A DNA stretch of 64,000 bases from Diadema setosum. Taxonomy: Eukaryota > Echinodermata > Echinoidea > Diadematoida > Diadematidae. Position numbers and translations under genes: made by a program. The notes under the pieces are model-generated. The model made no database searches. It was given only the letters and a program-made list of their open reading frames with translations, and had not been told where the DNA came from. The stretch lies in the NCBI RefSeq assembly GCF_964275005.1, contig NC_092693.1, forward strand, positions 22,090,835 through 22,154,834. The letters are read 5' to 3'. Below are positions 10,978-23,718 of the stretch, one piece after another; the first letter of the stretch is position 1; every line of letters starts with the position of its first letter.

Positions 10978-11998
10978 ATGAATGCTTCACTCGTCACTGT
11001 TGCTCAGGACGAATGGCAAGCCTACGAGAGTCCTCTGCACTACTCCGAGCGGATATTCCTCGCGACCGTCTCGGCGCTGGTCTCCGTGGTCGGACTATTC
11101 GGCAACGGCATGGTTATCCTCGCCGTCGCGCTCTCACGGAAACTCCGCACAGCCACCAACGTGTACGTGGTCAACCTCAGTGTCGCCGACATGTTGACGT
11201 GTCTGCTGATGCCTTTCCATGTCATGGCCGTCCTCAGCACGCATACGTATCCGATCACGGAGTGGACGTGCTCGGTCGCGGCTGCCTCGAGTATCATCTC
11301 GTCCGGATGTAGCATATACTCGCTGGCCGCCATCGCTCTCAACCGGCTATTCCTCGTCACGCAGCCCACCCACCGCTACCGCAGTTTTTACCGGACTCGG
11401 AATCTGGTACTAACCACACTCCTCACATGGACCGTCCCAACCGTCTTTACCATCGGACCGCCATTGGCCTCCATTGGCGACGTCGGTTTCGACGAGAAAT
11501 ACACTCGCTGTGGTCCGAAACACACGGAGAACGCCAGTATCTATGACATGACTCTGGCAACCATCTTCTACCCAGGCCCGCTCGTTATCATCGTCGTCTG
11601 CTACGCTAAGCTGTTTGCTTACGTCCGTCGTCACACGAAGACTATGGCGGCCATGGAGGCATCATCCTCTTCGTACACGCCAAAGTCCCCCACCAAGTCG
11701 GCTCCCGTCACGATATCGCCGCCCGTCTCCCCGACACCGGAGTCGGCCCTCAAGGCGAAGAGCTACTTCCAGGATCTGAACAGGCGACACACGAGGCAGC
11801 ACTTCAGTCGGCGCCAGATGGAGATCACGAGAAATCTCTTCTACGTGGTCATCGCCTTTTTCCTGTGCCTTACACCCTACAGCGTGTCGCTCATGATCCC
11901 GGGGTCCGACCACATTGTGCCTTACGCTGGAGCCATCTACCTCTTGGGAAGCTGTGTCAACCCTTTCATCTACGCGTCCAAACATCCTCACTTCAAAG
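10978..11998 (+). CDS. Class A GPCR, exon 1 (N-terminus through TM7)
   Basis: Seven-helix rhodopsin-class receptor in the plasma membrane, expected to signal through G proteins. Exon 1 encodes residues 1-340 plus one base. Landmarks: N43 in GNGMVIL (TM1), D71 in LSVADM (TM2), C98 and C178 for the extracellular disulphide, N122-R123-L124 in place of DRY, P201 in TM5, CLTP at 297-300 in place of CWxP (TM6), and NPFIY at 328-332 (TM7). N2 and N185 are N-glycosylation sites. The third inner loop (about 217-284) is long and rich in S/T-P and basic residues. The exon ends AAAG/GTAAGT, phase 1, just after TM7. The pattern resembles melatonin/Tre1/moody-like receptors, but the ligand cannot be read. 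The exon is much richer in GC than its surroundings. If the intron is retained, the frame runs to 12108. Confidence 0.93.
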
Positions 11999-12129
11999 GT
12001 AAGTCCAAGATAGATTTCTTCGTAAAATTCTTAAGCGCTATTAGATACCATACACATGCAAATCATCATTCACTGTTTATTACAGGATACGTACAAACAT
12101 GCGCGTAATTATTCATATAATTAAGATTA

Positions 12130-12701
12130 TTAAAGGACAAGTTCACCTTCATAAACATAAGGATTGAGAGAATGCAGCAATATTAGTAGAACACATCAGT
12201 GAAAGTTTGAGGAAAATTGGACAATTGATGCAAAAGTTATGAATTTTTTAAATTTTTGTGTTGGAACCGCTGGATGAGGAGACTACTAAGGCTCGTGGTG
12301 TCATAATTATGAGTACAACAGTATAAAGAAAATATGAAGAAAATTCAACACATTTTCACTTTTTTTCGCATAATAAAAGAGCACTTGACTTTCCTCTTTC
12401 TAAAGGCAGGGGGAATAATATTACCCATAACATATGTCAGTAACAAGTCGAGGGAATGTGTACTTTTTTCAAAAGATGAAATTTTGTGAAATTCTCTTTA
12501 TATTTTCCTTATATTGTTGTACGCATGTGACATCATACACTGCAGTAGTCTTCTCATCCAGCAGTGACTGCACAAAAACTTCAAAAATTCATAACTTTTG
12601 AACGGATTGTCCGATTTTCCTCAAACTTTCAAAGATTTGTTCTACTAATATTGCTACATTCTCTCAATACTTATGTTAATGAAGGTGAACTTGTCGTTTA
12701 A
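12130..12701. mobile_element. Long-TIR MITE flanked by TTAA (family K2)
   Basis: Arms of about 110 bp at the two ends are inverse copies. The left begins TTAAAGGACAAGTTCACC; the right ends GGTGAACTTGTCGTTTAA. TTAA at both edges fits a Kolobok- or piggyBac-type target. There is no transposase frame. Partial relatives occur at 23719 and 37428. Confidence 0.8.
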
Positions 12702-12938
12702 GATTTGTACACATAATTACATAGGTATACATGGCAGTAGCCTATAGACATGATAGATATACGAGTACACTCCGGCATTTCGAATTGTCTGGTGTGGGTA
12801 GTTGGCGGATAAGAAGCAGTCGTATAGAAAAGAAAATAGGATAATATCCAGTCATACATCCCCATACGTTTAGCACCTGATGTTCAGCAGGTGCAATGTA
12901 GATACAATTGCCAATCGGAATGTCCTTCCATGTCAACG

Positions 12939-13558
12939 TTGATCTTCAGGAAAATTCCAGTGCAGTTGATAGTGGAATAGTCTGAAAAGAAGGACTCAAA
13001 TTTTCTTACAACAAATAAAAAAATGATCAAATCGGATGAAAAATAAGGAAGTTATAACATTTTGAAGTTTTGCTAATCTTTCAGGAAACTGCTTGAACAG
13101 TCACTATGAATATGCAAATCTTGAAGTGATGATGTCATCCCCACGTAGCTTGCCATATAGTTTATCAATAAATTTCCAGTTTTTCATTCAAACGCAATTG
13201 CTCCCCAGTCTCATAAAATTATCTAGCTAATCATTATTCTGCAGTTATTGAATCAGGAATGATGTTTTACACTCTAATCCTGTCTTACACTTTTATAACA
13301 GAAACATTGAATTTCGTCATTTTTTTTTGTACACGATTAATGGAAAATTGTGAGGTGATGACATCATCAGCTCACTCATTTGCATATCCGTATAAACTGT
13401 AAGAGAACTGTTCTACAGAAATAAGTGAAACACGATTTCATGATTTTCTTTATTTTCATCATACCCGCAGATTTAATCTAATTTTCCCTGTTTACACTCG
13501 CAAGATTTTGCCCTTTCTTATCAGATTATTTTATAACTGACCTGGAATTCCTCTTTAA
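12939..13558. mobile_element. Diverged long-TIR MITE
   Basis: Left and right flanks are imperfect inverses over about 200 bp. Landmarks are AGGAAAATTCCAG on the left against CTGGAATTCCTC on the right, and TATGCAAAT followed by TGATGATGTCATC in inverse order. TTAA is present at the right edge only, so the left edge is approximate. Confidence 0.55.
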
Positions 13559-13909
13559 CATTGCAAAAAGCGTCAACAACTCACTTGATATGTCCCTTAT
13601 ACGTTGCTGATTAGTGGATTTTCAGTACCATGAGCAGGAGCGTGTTTGTTTCACCTTCATCTTCGCTCGATGTTGTCGTTATTTTGTATCATTGTTATTA
13701 GTATCATATTCATATAAACATTGTTACTATCATCATCATCATCAATTCACTAGATCAATATTGTTTCTGATGATATAATCCAAACCATCATCAACATTTA
13801 TATTGTTATCAGAAAAGTACCTAATGGATCTTTAATCGAAGGTCAAATTACACTAAGTCTTTCAAACCTATTCCGAAGTTTTGCTTTGAAACATTATATA
13901 GGTAGAGAG

Positions 13910-15583
13910 CAGTGGCGTATCTAGGGAAAACGGCGCCCGGGGCAAGCACGAAAATTGCGCCCCGAATTTCTGAAAAAGTGTTCAACCCCAACCCCATCCC
14001 GGTAGGGACTTTAAACAAAGTCCACATGATGCTTTTTCAAGCACTTAAAAGGGATCTTTTGAGGGTGATTTAAATGTAATGAATTGGGTTAGATTTTGGC
14101 GAGCGAGCGCAGCGAGCGAGCCGAAATTTTTGTATTTCAGCTTACAAAACATGGAATTCTTGTCATTTTTTGCTTACCAAATCTTACAATTTTAATCAAG
14201 ATATAGTGACAGCCTTATAGATATCGATTTATACCAAAAAAACTGAGGACTTTAAAAAATACTCTAAATTAGTGCGCGCGAGTGAGCTGAAATTTGTAAA
14301 TGTCCTCGTCATCATCACGTATTGTTCTTTTTTTTTATACAAATTTTGGCGAGCGAGCGCAGCGAGCGAGCCGAAAATTTTCGTATTTCAGCTTACAAAA
14401 CATGGAATTCTTGTCATTTTTTGATTATTAAATCTCACAATATTATAGTGACGACCTTATAGATAACGATTTATACCAACAAACTGAGGACTTGAAAAAA
14501 TACTCTAAATTAGTACGAGCGAGTGAGCCGAAATTTGTATATTTCTGCGTCATCATTACGTTTTTTTCTTATCTTTTTTGATTTTTTTGCGCCCCCCTCC
14601 CCCGTATGTTCGAAACCGCTTTTGATCCAATTGGCGATCGCTTCAGAACGAATGAAATTGCAGTCGCTGCTCCGTGTAACATTTTGCCTGCTAAATATAA
14701 AATGACATGAGTGAACACAATAGACATTATCATTTTGTCCGCGTCATCGTCACGTTTTGTTCTTATCTTCTTCTCTTTTTTACAAATTTTGGCGAGCGAG
14801 CGCAGCGAGCGAGCCGAAAATTTTTGTATTTCAGCTTACAAATCATGAAACTCTTTTCATTTTTTGCTTATTAAATCTTACAATTCTAATCAAGATATAG
14901 TGACGGCCTTATAGATAATGATTTATACCAACAAACTGAGGACTTGAAAAAAAATACTCTAAATTAGTACGAGCGAGTGAGCCGAAATTTGTATATTTCC
15001 GCGTCATCCTTGCATTTTGTTCTTATCTTGTTTGATTTGTTGTTGTTTTTTTGCGCCCCCCCCCCGTATGTTCGAAACCGTTGACGCCCTCTTTTGATTC
15101 AATTGGCGATCGCTTCAGAACGAATGAAATTGCAGCCGCTGCTCCGTGAAACATTTTGCCTGCTAAATATAAAATGACAATGTGTGAACACAATAGACAC
15201 TGTCATTTTGTCATCATCACGTTTTGTTCTTATACCTTCTTTTTTATATAAATTTTGGCGAGCGAGCGCAGCGAGCGAGCCGAAAATTGTTATATTTCAG
15301 CTCACAGAACATGGAATTTTTGTGTGAACACAATAAACATTGTCATTTTGTCCGCGTCATCATCATGTTTTGTTTTTATCTTGTTTGATTTGGTTTTCTG
15401 CCCCCCCCCCCACCATTCTCCCTCCCCCTTTTTCTTCTTTTTTTTTTCTTCTTCTTCTTCTTCTTCGGTTTTTTTTCTTTTTTTTTTCTTCTTCTTCTCT
15501 TTTTTTTTTCGTTTTTTTTGCGCCCCCAAGGAGTGGCGCCCGGGGCACGTGCCCCCCTTGCCCCCCCCCTAGATACGCCACTG
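13910..15583 (+). mobile_element. Non-autonomous hAT-like element, copy 1
   Basis: TIRs CAGTGGCGTATCTAGGG and its inverse at the right. An exact 8-bp target duplication GTAGAGAG lies at 13902-13909 and 15584-15591, as expected for hAT. The body is a tandem array of units of about 445-465 bp (the first is shorter) carrying GAGCGCAGCGAGC blocks at 14099, 14349, 14792 and 15258. G/C and T-rich runs lie near the right end. There is no transposase frame. An inverted relative lies at 54329-56039. Confidence 0.92.
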
Positions 15584-15609
15584 GTAGAGAGAACAATAGT
15601 AAGATATAT

Positions 15610-16260
15610 TCGTGACCTCAAGGAGGGGAGAAATTTACTGTTGTCCCATGCAACGTCAATACGTATCTAGAAGAAAAAGCGGTAAATGTCTACCTTTGTG
15701 AACAATCTGTGTTTTCCTAGTAAAGTGAAATGAAGGGCCTGTCACTAGAAGTAGCCAGTTGCTGGTGTCTCAAGAAGGGGAGAGACTTGCTATCCATTCT
15801 GTCCCATCATGTGCCCACGCAATGTTAACCATTTATTTTAAAAGAAAACGCAGGAAATGTCTACCCTTGTAAAGAAAATCCTTAGTTGTTTTCCTGGTAA
15901 ATTGACATTTCTTTTGTTTTGTTTTGCTTGTGTGTTGGTTTGTTTGTTTTGCTAAAGAGAGAAATCTTGTCTAGTGAGGATGTCGTTCATGGTTCTGCTA
16001 AGGCACAAAAATTAGATTTCTCCCCTTCTTGAGACACCAACCGCTGGCTACTTCTGTGACAGGTTCTTCTGTGTCACTTTACCAGGAAAACACGGATTGT
16101 TCACAAAGGTAGACATTTCCTTCTTTTTTGTTTTAAATAAAGGATTAACAATGTATGGGACAAACAATAATGGATAGCAAATTTCTTCTCTTCTTATTAT
16201 GTATAGGGTTTGCCTAAACCTTAATTTTGAGGGTTTCCGTCGACAAGGAAGATTTGAACA
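15610..16260. repeat. Three copies of a ~150-bp unit, two direct and one inverted
   Basis: Blocks containing GGTAAATGTCTACCTTTGTG (about 15679) and GGAAATGTCTACCCTTGT (about 15853) run in the same direction. A third, with CACAAAGGTAGACATTTCC (about 16101), is inverted. Each is flanked by AAGAAGGGGAGA and TGGTGTCTCAAG motifs. Likely a foldback or satellite-like relic. Confidence 0.75.
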
Positions 16261-16269
16261 AGGATCCAT

Positions 16270-17036
16270 TGCAATTTGTGCATAGTATACATTACCTTGT
16301 TTTGTCGTGTTTGTTACACATAATGCAAAACTCAGAGAGTAAATGAGATTGTTTTAAGTCAAGGCAATTGGAAGAGGCCTTCGGAGTTCTGCAGATTGAA
16401 GCCAGACGAACACAGGACTTTTATTATGCCTCCCTCAAGCAATGAGCCATTTTTGTAGCTTTTGTAGCTTTTCTGCTCATCAATCATATTTTTCAACTTC
16501 TCCATCATCACTTCCTTGATGATATTGCCGAAAACTGACGAGCTCACAAAAATAAAGGCCTTCACTATACAGAGCTGTTGTATTACAGTACACCGACCCC
16601 TCGGTCAACGAACTTTATAATGTGCGTGGTAACACTATAGGCATGATAGGGAAATAATTATGGCCACAGTCAACGCGGGCAATTAAGGTGAGGTATCAAA
16701 TTTCCAATAGAACTAACCAGAGCCGTCTTATATTTTATGAGCTGAGCTCCATACACGACACATGTTCACTCCAAGTGTGTGGAACGAAATGACTCAAACT
16801 GCGAGAACGGTAGAAAGTCTCACGAAAGCTGCGTATTTGATTTCGATTTCAATTTCAGTTTCATAATCTCAATGAAAAATACATCAAAACATAGAAAAAT
16901 GATACACGATATCCAGCCAGGATGCGCAATAGTATATTGCACATCTGAACGTGGTTGTCAATCTATGAAAGTTTGTAATGACAAAAGAGAAGTATAAGTT
17001 GAGGTGAAACGATGTTTGTAATGTACATCATAAAGT
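16270..17036. other. No gene seen (within GPCR intron)
   Basis: AT-rich intronic DNA with only short frames and no clear repeat structure. Confidence 0.5.
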
Positions 17037-17275
17037 ACCTCGGGGTTTAGTGGGACTTTTCGAGACAATCGGGGTAGAATGGAAGAATGTTAACGCTTCA
17101 CATTCCCGCTTCGGAATTGCAACAGCCTCAATACCTTCAAGTCTGAACTGAAAACTTATCTTTTCCAGCAGCTTTGTAAATGATGTGTGACACAATGGCG
17201 CCTCTGACTGTTTTTACAGATAAATGTAGCTACATAAATGCCGTTTCATCATCATCATCATCATCGTCACCACCA
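17037..17275 (+). mobile_element. 5'-truncated LINE 3' end
   Basis: A short frame contains FKSELKTYLF, the usual end of L2/CR1-type ORF2 proteins. It is followed by a CATAAATGCCGTTT motif and a (CAT)n tail, the typical 3' end of these elements. The family differs from the LINE at the window start, which has an (AAAT)n tail. Confidence 0.6.
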
Positions 17276-17399
17276 TCCTGCTTTGTAATATGACCAGATG
17301 ACGCAACCTCTTACGCTATAGCATTTAAAACCTTTCCACCTCCCTGACCGTACGACACATGGCATTCCGTGATATGCAGTTTGTCGCTTTCTCTTTAAC

Positions 17400-17485
17400 T
17401 ATTATGATTACCCCCCCCCCCTTTTTTTCGGTATGTGTGCGTGTCTCTCCTTCTCTCTCTCCCCCTCTCTCTCTCTTTCTCTCTT
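17400..17485. repeat. C-run and (CT)n low-complexity block
   Basis: A C11/T7 junction at about 17411 is followed by a pyrimidine-rich CTCTCT tract. Frames across it are artefacts. Confidence 0.8.
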
Positions 17486-17628
17486 TCTTTTCCATACACA
17501 TACACCTTTTTAACACGTGTGTCAACCTGTGCTTTCTATAGCTTATTTCTTCTTGCCACATCCTAATTTGAACGCCAACATTAACCAATGACTGAAAGTG
17601 AAAAAATAACCTCCACAAATCCTCCAAT

Positions 17629-17750
17629 TTTCGGATTAACGAGCCATCGGATTTACAGACCTTTATATTTCATTTTCAGATCAACAAATTTCGGAATAAC
17701 GAACCCTATTTAACTTTCGGATTGAAGAACCTTCAGAAAAACGAACATCA
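17629..17750. repeat. TTCGGATTAACGA-type short-unit repeat
   Basis: Variants of TTCGGATTAACGAACC recur every 15-30 bp. The same motif class makes up 41824-42120. Confidence 0.65.
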
Positions 17751-18440
17751 CCATGCTGCCATATAAGATTGAAAAATCTCGAAATCGAGAACTCGTTCGC
17801 CGCAGTAACCACAAACTGGGCTGTGTAGAAGGGCCCTGGACTCTACACGACAGTAATTCGATCTACAGCCAGACTTGGGAGTTTCGAATCCCGTCCTGCG
17901 ATTTCAAGACATTCATTGACGCCACATAAGACACCTTCACACACACAACACACACACGCACAGTTTTGAGAATAAAAATGGTATCATAATGGAATGTGCA
18001 CGAAACTAAATCGGAAACAGGATTCGCGACCCGAAAGTTGGCACTATGTGGTTTATTCGTTCCTATGTGAGAATGCAGAGCGATCTGTGCAGCGTGTGGA
18101 AATACTAGAGGTAAAAAATGCCTGAAGTGAAAATGACAGGGCACAAAATGGTATAGAGGCATAATGACAGAGGTCAGTTCAATTATCGTTTTTACCACTT
18201 ACAGGACTTTTTTTAAAAACCCATTTGGTAAAGGGAGGATTTTCAACGGATCCAACCTATAGGTCCCACTCGACCACATCAAGCTTTTTAACAAGCTGAT
18301 GTGGTTGTTGTCACCAGATGATGTCTTGATCAGCAATACGAGCTTAAAACGAACCTAATCGATTGCTTTCACCATGGCTGGTATACAACGTTGGTATACG
18401 GCAAAAGGAGTTCAAGGTTGATATTTACAATTTATGATTC
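17751..18440. other. No gene seen (within GPCR intron)
   Basis: Contains a short (CA)n near 17938-17960 and nothing else that I can support. Confidence 0.5.
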
Positions 18441-18442
18441 TG

Positions 18443-18471
18443 TGTGTGTGTGTGGGGGGGGGGGGGGGGGG
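18443..18471. repeat. (TG)n followed by a long G-run
   Basis: A TG run passes into about 18 consecutive G bases. A second G-run lies at 18660-18672. Confidence 0.9.
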
Positions 18472-18749
18472 TTTCTGCATATATTCTCTATTTATCCTAG
18501 TATCTTTGGCAAGACAAAGTGATCTGAGCAAGGGGTCTTTTCTGTTGCAAGGTGTGACCGCTGTATCTATATGGGCCATTGCACCAAGTAGGCACAAAAG
18601 ACGCCGTTGGTTTCCTTTCACAATATTTCCAGAACAGGAAATGGGATGTAGATGGGAGGAGGGGGGGGGGGGTATCTCGATAGAAATTCAATTAATTTAG
18701 AATACGCGAACAAAAAGGATAAGGTTCTATAAAGGTTCTTTAACATGAG

Positions 18750-18896
18750 GTCCTCGGGACATTTCATCAGATTTTGTCACATATTTTATCCGACAAATTG
18801 TTAGAGGCTACTGAAATCCTTGCATCTTATTGGCTGACAGCAAATATGTCAGAAAAAGAAATCTGACAAAACGCTTGATGAAATCCCCCCTGGGAC
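18750..18896. mobile_element. Small MITE, about 150 bp
   Basis: The left edge GTCCTCGGGACATTTCATCA and the right edge TGATGAAATCCCCCCTGGGAC are imperfect inverses over about 35 bp, with ATTTTGTCA and TGACAAAA nested inside. No clear target duplication. Confidence 0.55.
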
Positions 18897-20697
18897 AATA
18901 TTTTAATCCATTGTCTCTTTGACCCAGATGTAATGAGTATGATACCTGGAAAATGATAATGGCATGATACTCTGGAGTAGCAATGATACCACTGAAAATA
19001 TCAGTTCATGTCATTTATGTATACCAACATGGATGGATGCCAGTGGGTAACACTGGTTGCGTGTCAGTGACGTCACTTGTGTAGTGTAATGTTTTACTCA
19101 TAGGCTCATCTGTTACAGGCGTAAGTGCAATGCGTGAATCATATTAATATTTGTTTGGTGGAATAGTTTTTCGTGACTCTCCTCAAAATGATGGCCTTTA
19201 TATAGGCCTACATCAATGCTATATTGCCTTAGCACATCTCCCAAGACACAGAATGTGTATGGCATGGAATTCGTTGCTTGTCAAAAATGTTGGTACTACT
19301 TACTGTAGTATTCGGTAATGTTATTGTTGTCAACTTTGTCATATTAATGTTTTTCATACTTGTATGACTGGTTCAAACATTTTGGAGAAAAATGTGCGCG
19401 CGCACACATGCGCACGCACACGGACCCGCCATGCGGGATATCAATCAAAAATGCCTTGTCGCCCGTGGGAAGTTAAATCGGGTTACTCAAAGTCAAGTTT
19501 AGGAAGCGTGGTACCCCTGGAGACCCCCCTCTTCATTTGCAACCATCATCTGTTTAAATAATAGAATGTTCCGTGATGCCCAACTCTGCTCTTATAATCT
19601 TCAACTGCTCACCTCTGATAGGACAAGAAATGAAGAAATGATTAAGAACACGACAAATAGTCGAGTAGTTTGAGTAATCCCCAATCGGCATAGTCACCTG
19701 CTCGTATTCGAATTTTTGTAAACATCTTGGAAGCATCGAATATCAAGGAAAATATGGGTTGGATGGGGTTGGGGAGGGCTCGAGAGTGAAAACAACCCCG
19801 GGTTACCTTTGACAATGATCCAGCCTCTTCGAACAAAGCAACCCCTTCTATAGTTGCTGCATTCCAAATCTGGAAATACTCGCGTGCAGTATTTGGGCAG
19901 AGATCTCACAAAAGCACTATTTACTGCTATCACTTGATTGATGGGAGGGGAAAAAAATAACAACAGAACCAAAATGATGTCACGAAATCGTTTCCATATT
20001 TCATCATCGAATTGGGTGCCCTTGTTTCGTCTACTGACAGTAATCATCTTCGTCTAAAAAAAAGGAAAGTTTTGCGGTATTGCACGTAAAATATGCAATC
20101 TTTATGGCTCACATCGGATGTCGAGAAATTTCCGACCGACCTCTCAGAACGGATTCCTATAAACAAAATTATTTTCCTATTATCAAAAACCAATCTATTT
20201 TTATCTACTTTTTTTTTTTTGGAGGGGATGGATGGATGGATGGAAGGGGAATGGGTGGAAAAGTTATATCTGCAGTGTATAAAATGTATAGGGAAATACT
20301 TTGCCTGTTAGGGCTCGTAAAGTTGACTGCACTTTAAGCAGTGGAGAGCAAGTGCAGTAAAAGAAGGTAATTATATGAATATATATACGTATTATATAGG
20401 CCTATGCATTCCTGGCATTCCAATTGACTCTAAGCAATACTCGTGGGGTTCCTAAAGGCAATAGACAATTAAGAAGCGTGCGATTGATTACGATTGAAAC
20501 TATCAAAACTTTTATGACTGCATGAAAAGTGCATTTGTAGGGTGGGGGAATGCAGTGCTTGAAGTGTGTGGCAAGTCTTCGATATGTGCCAAGCTTAAAT
20601 CAAAATACTGTAGTGCAAAATCAGTAGGAATGACGAGGAGATGATCGATGCTGATGATGATGATGATTATAATTATTGCTGTGTCTTGTTATTGTTA

Positions 20698-20729
<32 letters not shown>

Positions 20730-21953
20730 GTTATTATTATTATTATTATCATCATCATCATCATCATTATTATTATCATTATCATCTATTTGGCATTTAT
20801 CATAAAATACAAATAGCAAGTCATGTTACATGATATAAATCATGGTGTTATCTTGTTAGTGGTAAATGAAGACAGATCAGCACAATATTATTAAGGCTGA
20901 AATATTAGGCTAGGGTGGGGCTGACATTCTGTACACCGCAACACCTCCCTCGTCACCGATCACCCCCTTCCCCTTTGGACCAGTATGAAGGCAATATCAT
21001 TGTATGGCAAAAAGGGGAAAAAATGAAACAGAAGCAGAAAGAAAGAGAGAAATAGAGCAAAAATAACTAGATCAAGGATGATGGAAGCGTGAAATGACCA
21101 CCTCGATGCCAAGCCGATGCCGTCAGGTCCAAAAATTGAATCGAAATTTTCTTGGCGGACACAAAATTTGCCTTTAGCTATTTCCTCGAAAAGAGAGCGT
21201 TATTTCTCTTTCTTTTATTGGAATGACCCACTGCCATGCATCATTATATTCAGAATAAATGGGAGAAGGGGGAGCTCAGCTACGTTTCATTTGCTGTCAA
21301 CTCGGCGGTCACGGTGTGGTTGTCGACAGTTATAGCTTGCATGGCATGAACTTTTTCGATAGATGTGGAGTCTTGATTACTGTGGGTCATTGTCTTACCA
21401 AGCTGCGGAGAACGCTAGTCTTGTATCAGACGGAGAGCGTATTTTTGTCTCGTCAAAAACACGTCCATTCGTAATAAAACAAGACACAGCTCACCATATG
21501 CCATGTCTTGTACTTCAAATCCGTCCTCACAAATTGCCGTCCTCCATTTCAAAGTGCTTTGAGTGCGCAGGGGACACAGCTTGCTGTATCTGCCGAAATC
21601 CTTGTATTGTGTATCGATGTTTGTGGGCCTAATGAGAGAAGCAACAATGGTCTTCCATTTCACAATGTTTGTTTTGATTTTATTTTGCAATATACCTTAA
21701 TGTATGAGTTGTTGTGTCATCAAGTAATTTTCAAGAGTTGGTTGATACGACGTAAAACAAAATGAACTGACTGCTGATGTCGCCCAATTGTCTTTTTCTA
21801 AGAGATATAAAGTATGAATATCGGTTTTCCATTGCTTATGTCGATCTGCTCCTAAATATTCCTCACAAATGCTACACTTTCCCCACGGTTCAACCAAGTA
21901 CATCTTTGGTTCAAGTTATAAATTGCGCTCTCCAATGCATGGATGAATGCAAC
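18897..21953. repeat. Intronic DNA with (ATT)n/(ATC)n at 20697-20790
   Basis: No coding exon found. A trinucleotide block switches from ATT to ATC between 20697 and 20790, and a short GGAT run lies at 20226-20242. The rest is plain AT-rich sequence. Confidence 0.55.
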
Positions 21954-23589
21954 CAAGGGCGCCGGAAGCGGGGGGGGGGGGGGGGGGGGGGGGCAGGGGT
22001 GGCACTTGCCCCCCCCCCCCCCCGAAACAAAATGTTGGGGGGGAGGGGGCAAAACGAGTTTTTGCCCCCCCCCCCCCCACAAAGTGCCCCCTGTAACAAA
22101 TAATTAATCACTGATTTAAAGACCAAAATGAACAATAAAGGCATATTTCTTGTCTAAATGTTGTAATTTCATAACTGAATATCCAAAAATTTTCGCCCCT
22201 CACGGGGCGAAGATTATAATACACTAACAACATACATTATTGTATCTATACACTAATACATGTAGTAACTTATGAGTAAATTTAGTGTATAAATGGTAGC
22301 CTCGTGTCCTCGAGTGTGCCCGCTGAAACATACCTTTAGTAAACCTTACACATTTCATTTTCTTCTTTGCTTTCTAGCAGTATAAGAATATTTTTTATTG
22401 TTCGAACGATGCGATCACGTTTAAGCTTTTAATGAGTACATTTCAGATATATTGCAAAGTAAAAGTGGCTCGCTCGTTCTGCCCGTACTTATAGTAAAAT
22501 GAAAAGTTTTCATAAGTTATTATCATAGTCCTTTGCAGTGATTTCTTTTACTATGTTTAATTCCTCAGAAATTTAATTTGAAATGCTCTATAAAAGCGAT
22601 TTTTATACTCTGTTTTACAAAAAATCCCTACCGTGGGAGGGGGTATCCCCCTCCCACACCCTCCCCGCTCGGTCGCTTCGCTCCTTGACGAGGATCTCAC
22701 ACCATCACATAATATACCCCCGTATGTTAAGATCATAGTCCTTCCAACTGATTTTTTCAATATGTTAATTCCCTAGAAATTTGCTTTTAAATGTTCTATA
22801 AACGCGACTTATATACTCTGTGTTTACAAAAAGACCCTAACGTGGGAGGGGGTATCCCCCTCCCACACCCTCCCCCATTCGGTCGCTTCGCTCCCTCGAC
22901 GAGGATCTCACACCATCACATAATATACCCCCGTAAGATCATAGTCCTTCCAACTGATTTTTTCAATATGTTAATTCCCTAGAAATTTGCTTTTAAATGT
23001 TCTATAAACGCGACTTTTATATTCTGTTTTTACAAAAAGTCCCTACCGTGGGACCTCGCCGAGGACCTCGCACCATCACAATTTTAATGTACTCCCGTAT
23101 GTTATGATCATGGTTCCTTCCAACTGATTTTTTCAATATGTTAATTCCCTAGAATTTGTTTTAAATTCTCTATAAACGCGACTTTTATACTCTGTTTTTA
23201 CAAAAAGTCCCTACCGTGGGAGGGGGTATCCCCCTCCCACACCCTCCCCCCGCTCGGTCGCTTCGCTCCCTCGCCGAGGATCTCACACAATCACTTTTAT
23301 GTACTCGACCGTATGTAATAATCATAGTCCTTCGCTCTGATTATTTTTCACTATGTTTAATTCCTTAGAAATTTGCTTTTAAATGGTATATAAACGCGAC
23401 TTTTGTACCCTGTTTTACAAAAGCTCCCTACAGTGGAGGGGGGGGGGGGGATCCCCCTTTCCACCCCCACCCCCCCCCCCCCCCCCCGCTCACTCGCTTC
23501 GCTACCGCGTCGAGGATCTCACATCGTCACATAATGTGCCCCCGTTGAGATTTTGCCCCCTCAAAACCAGAAGTGTTCCGGCGCGCTTG
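21954..23589. mobile_element. Non-autonomous hAT-like element, second family
   Basis: Inverted ends CAAGGGCGCCGGAA and TTCCGGCGCGCTTG. An exact 8-bp duplication AATGCAAC lies at 21946-21953 and 23590-23597. The left part has very long G- and C-runs (about 21970-22080). The body is about five tandem units of roughly 200-215 bp, each with GTGGGAGGGGG-TAT-CCCCCTCCCAC palindromes and a GGTCGCTTCGCTCC block. No transposase. Confidence 0.88.
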
Positions 23590-23718
23590 AATGCAACGGT
23601 GCTCCAGATACCAAGTGTACAAAGAAAGGCCAGTGAACCTACTGTCTCATTTTGTGGTCAATCAATATTCCAAAGGAACACCGCTTATCACCCTCAGTGT
23701 CAATTTTCAGAAAGAATT

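Noticed and set aside
15255-15621. Several overlapping 75-105-codon frames on both strands
   Set aside because: All lie in TTC/T-run and C-run sequence at the end of the hAT-like element; same for 54264-54623.
17868-17895. B-box-like GTTTCGAATCCCG
   Set aside because: No A box at a suitable distance upstream, so not called as a tRNA or SINE.
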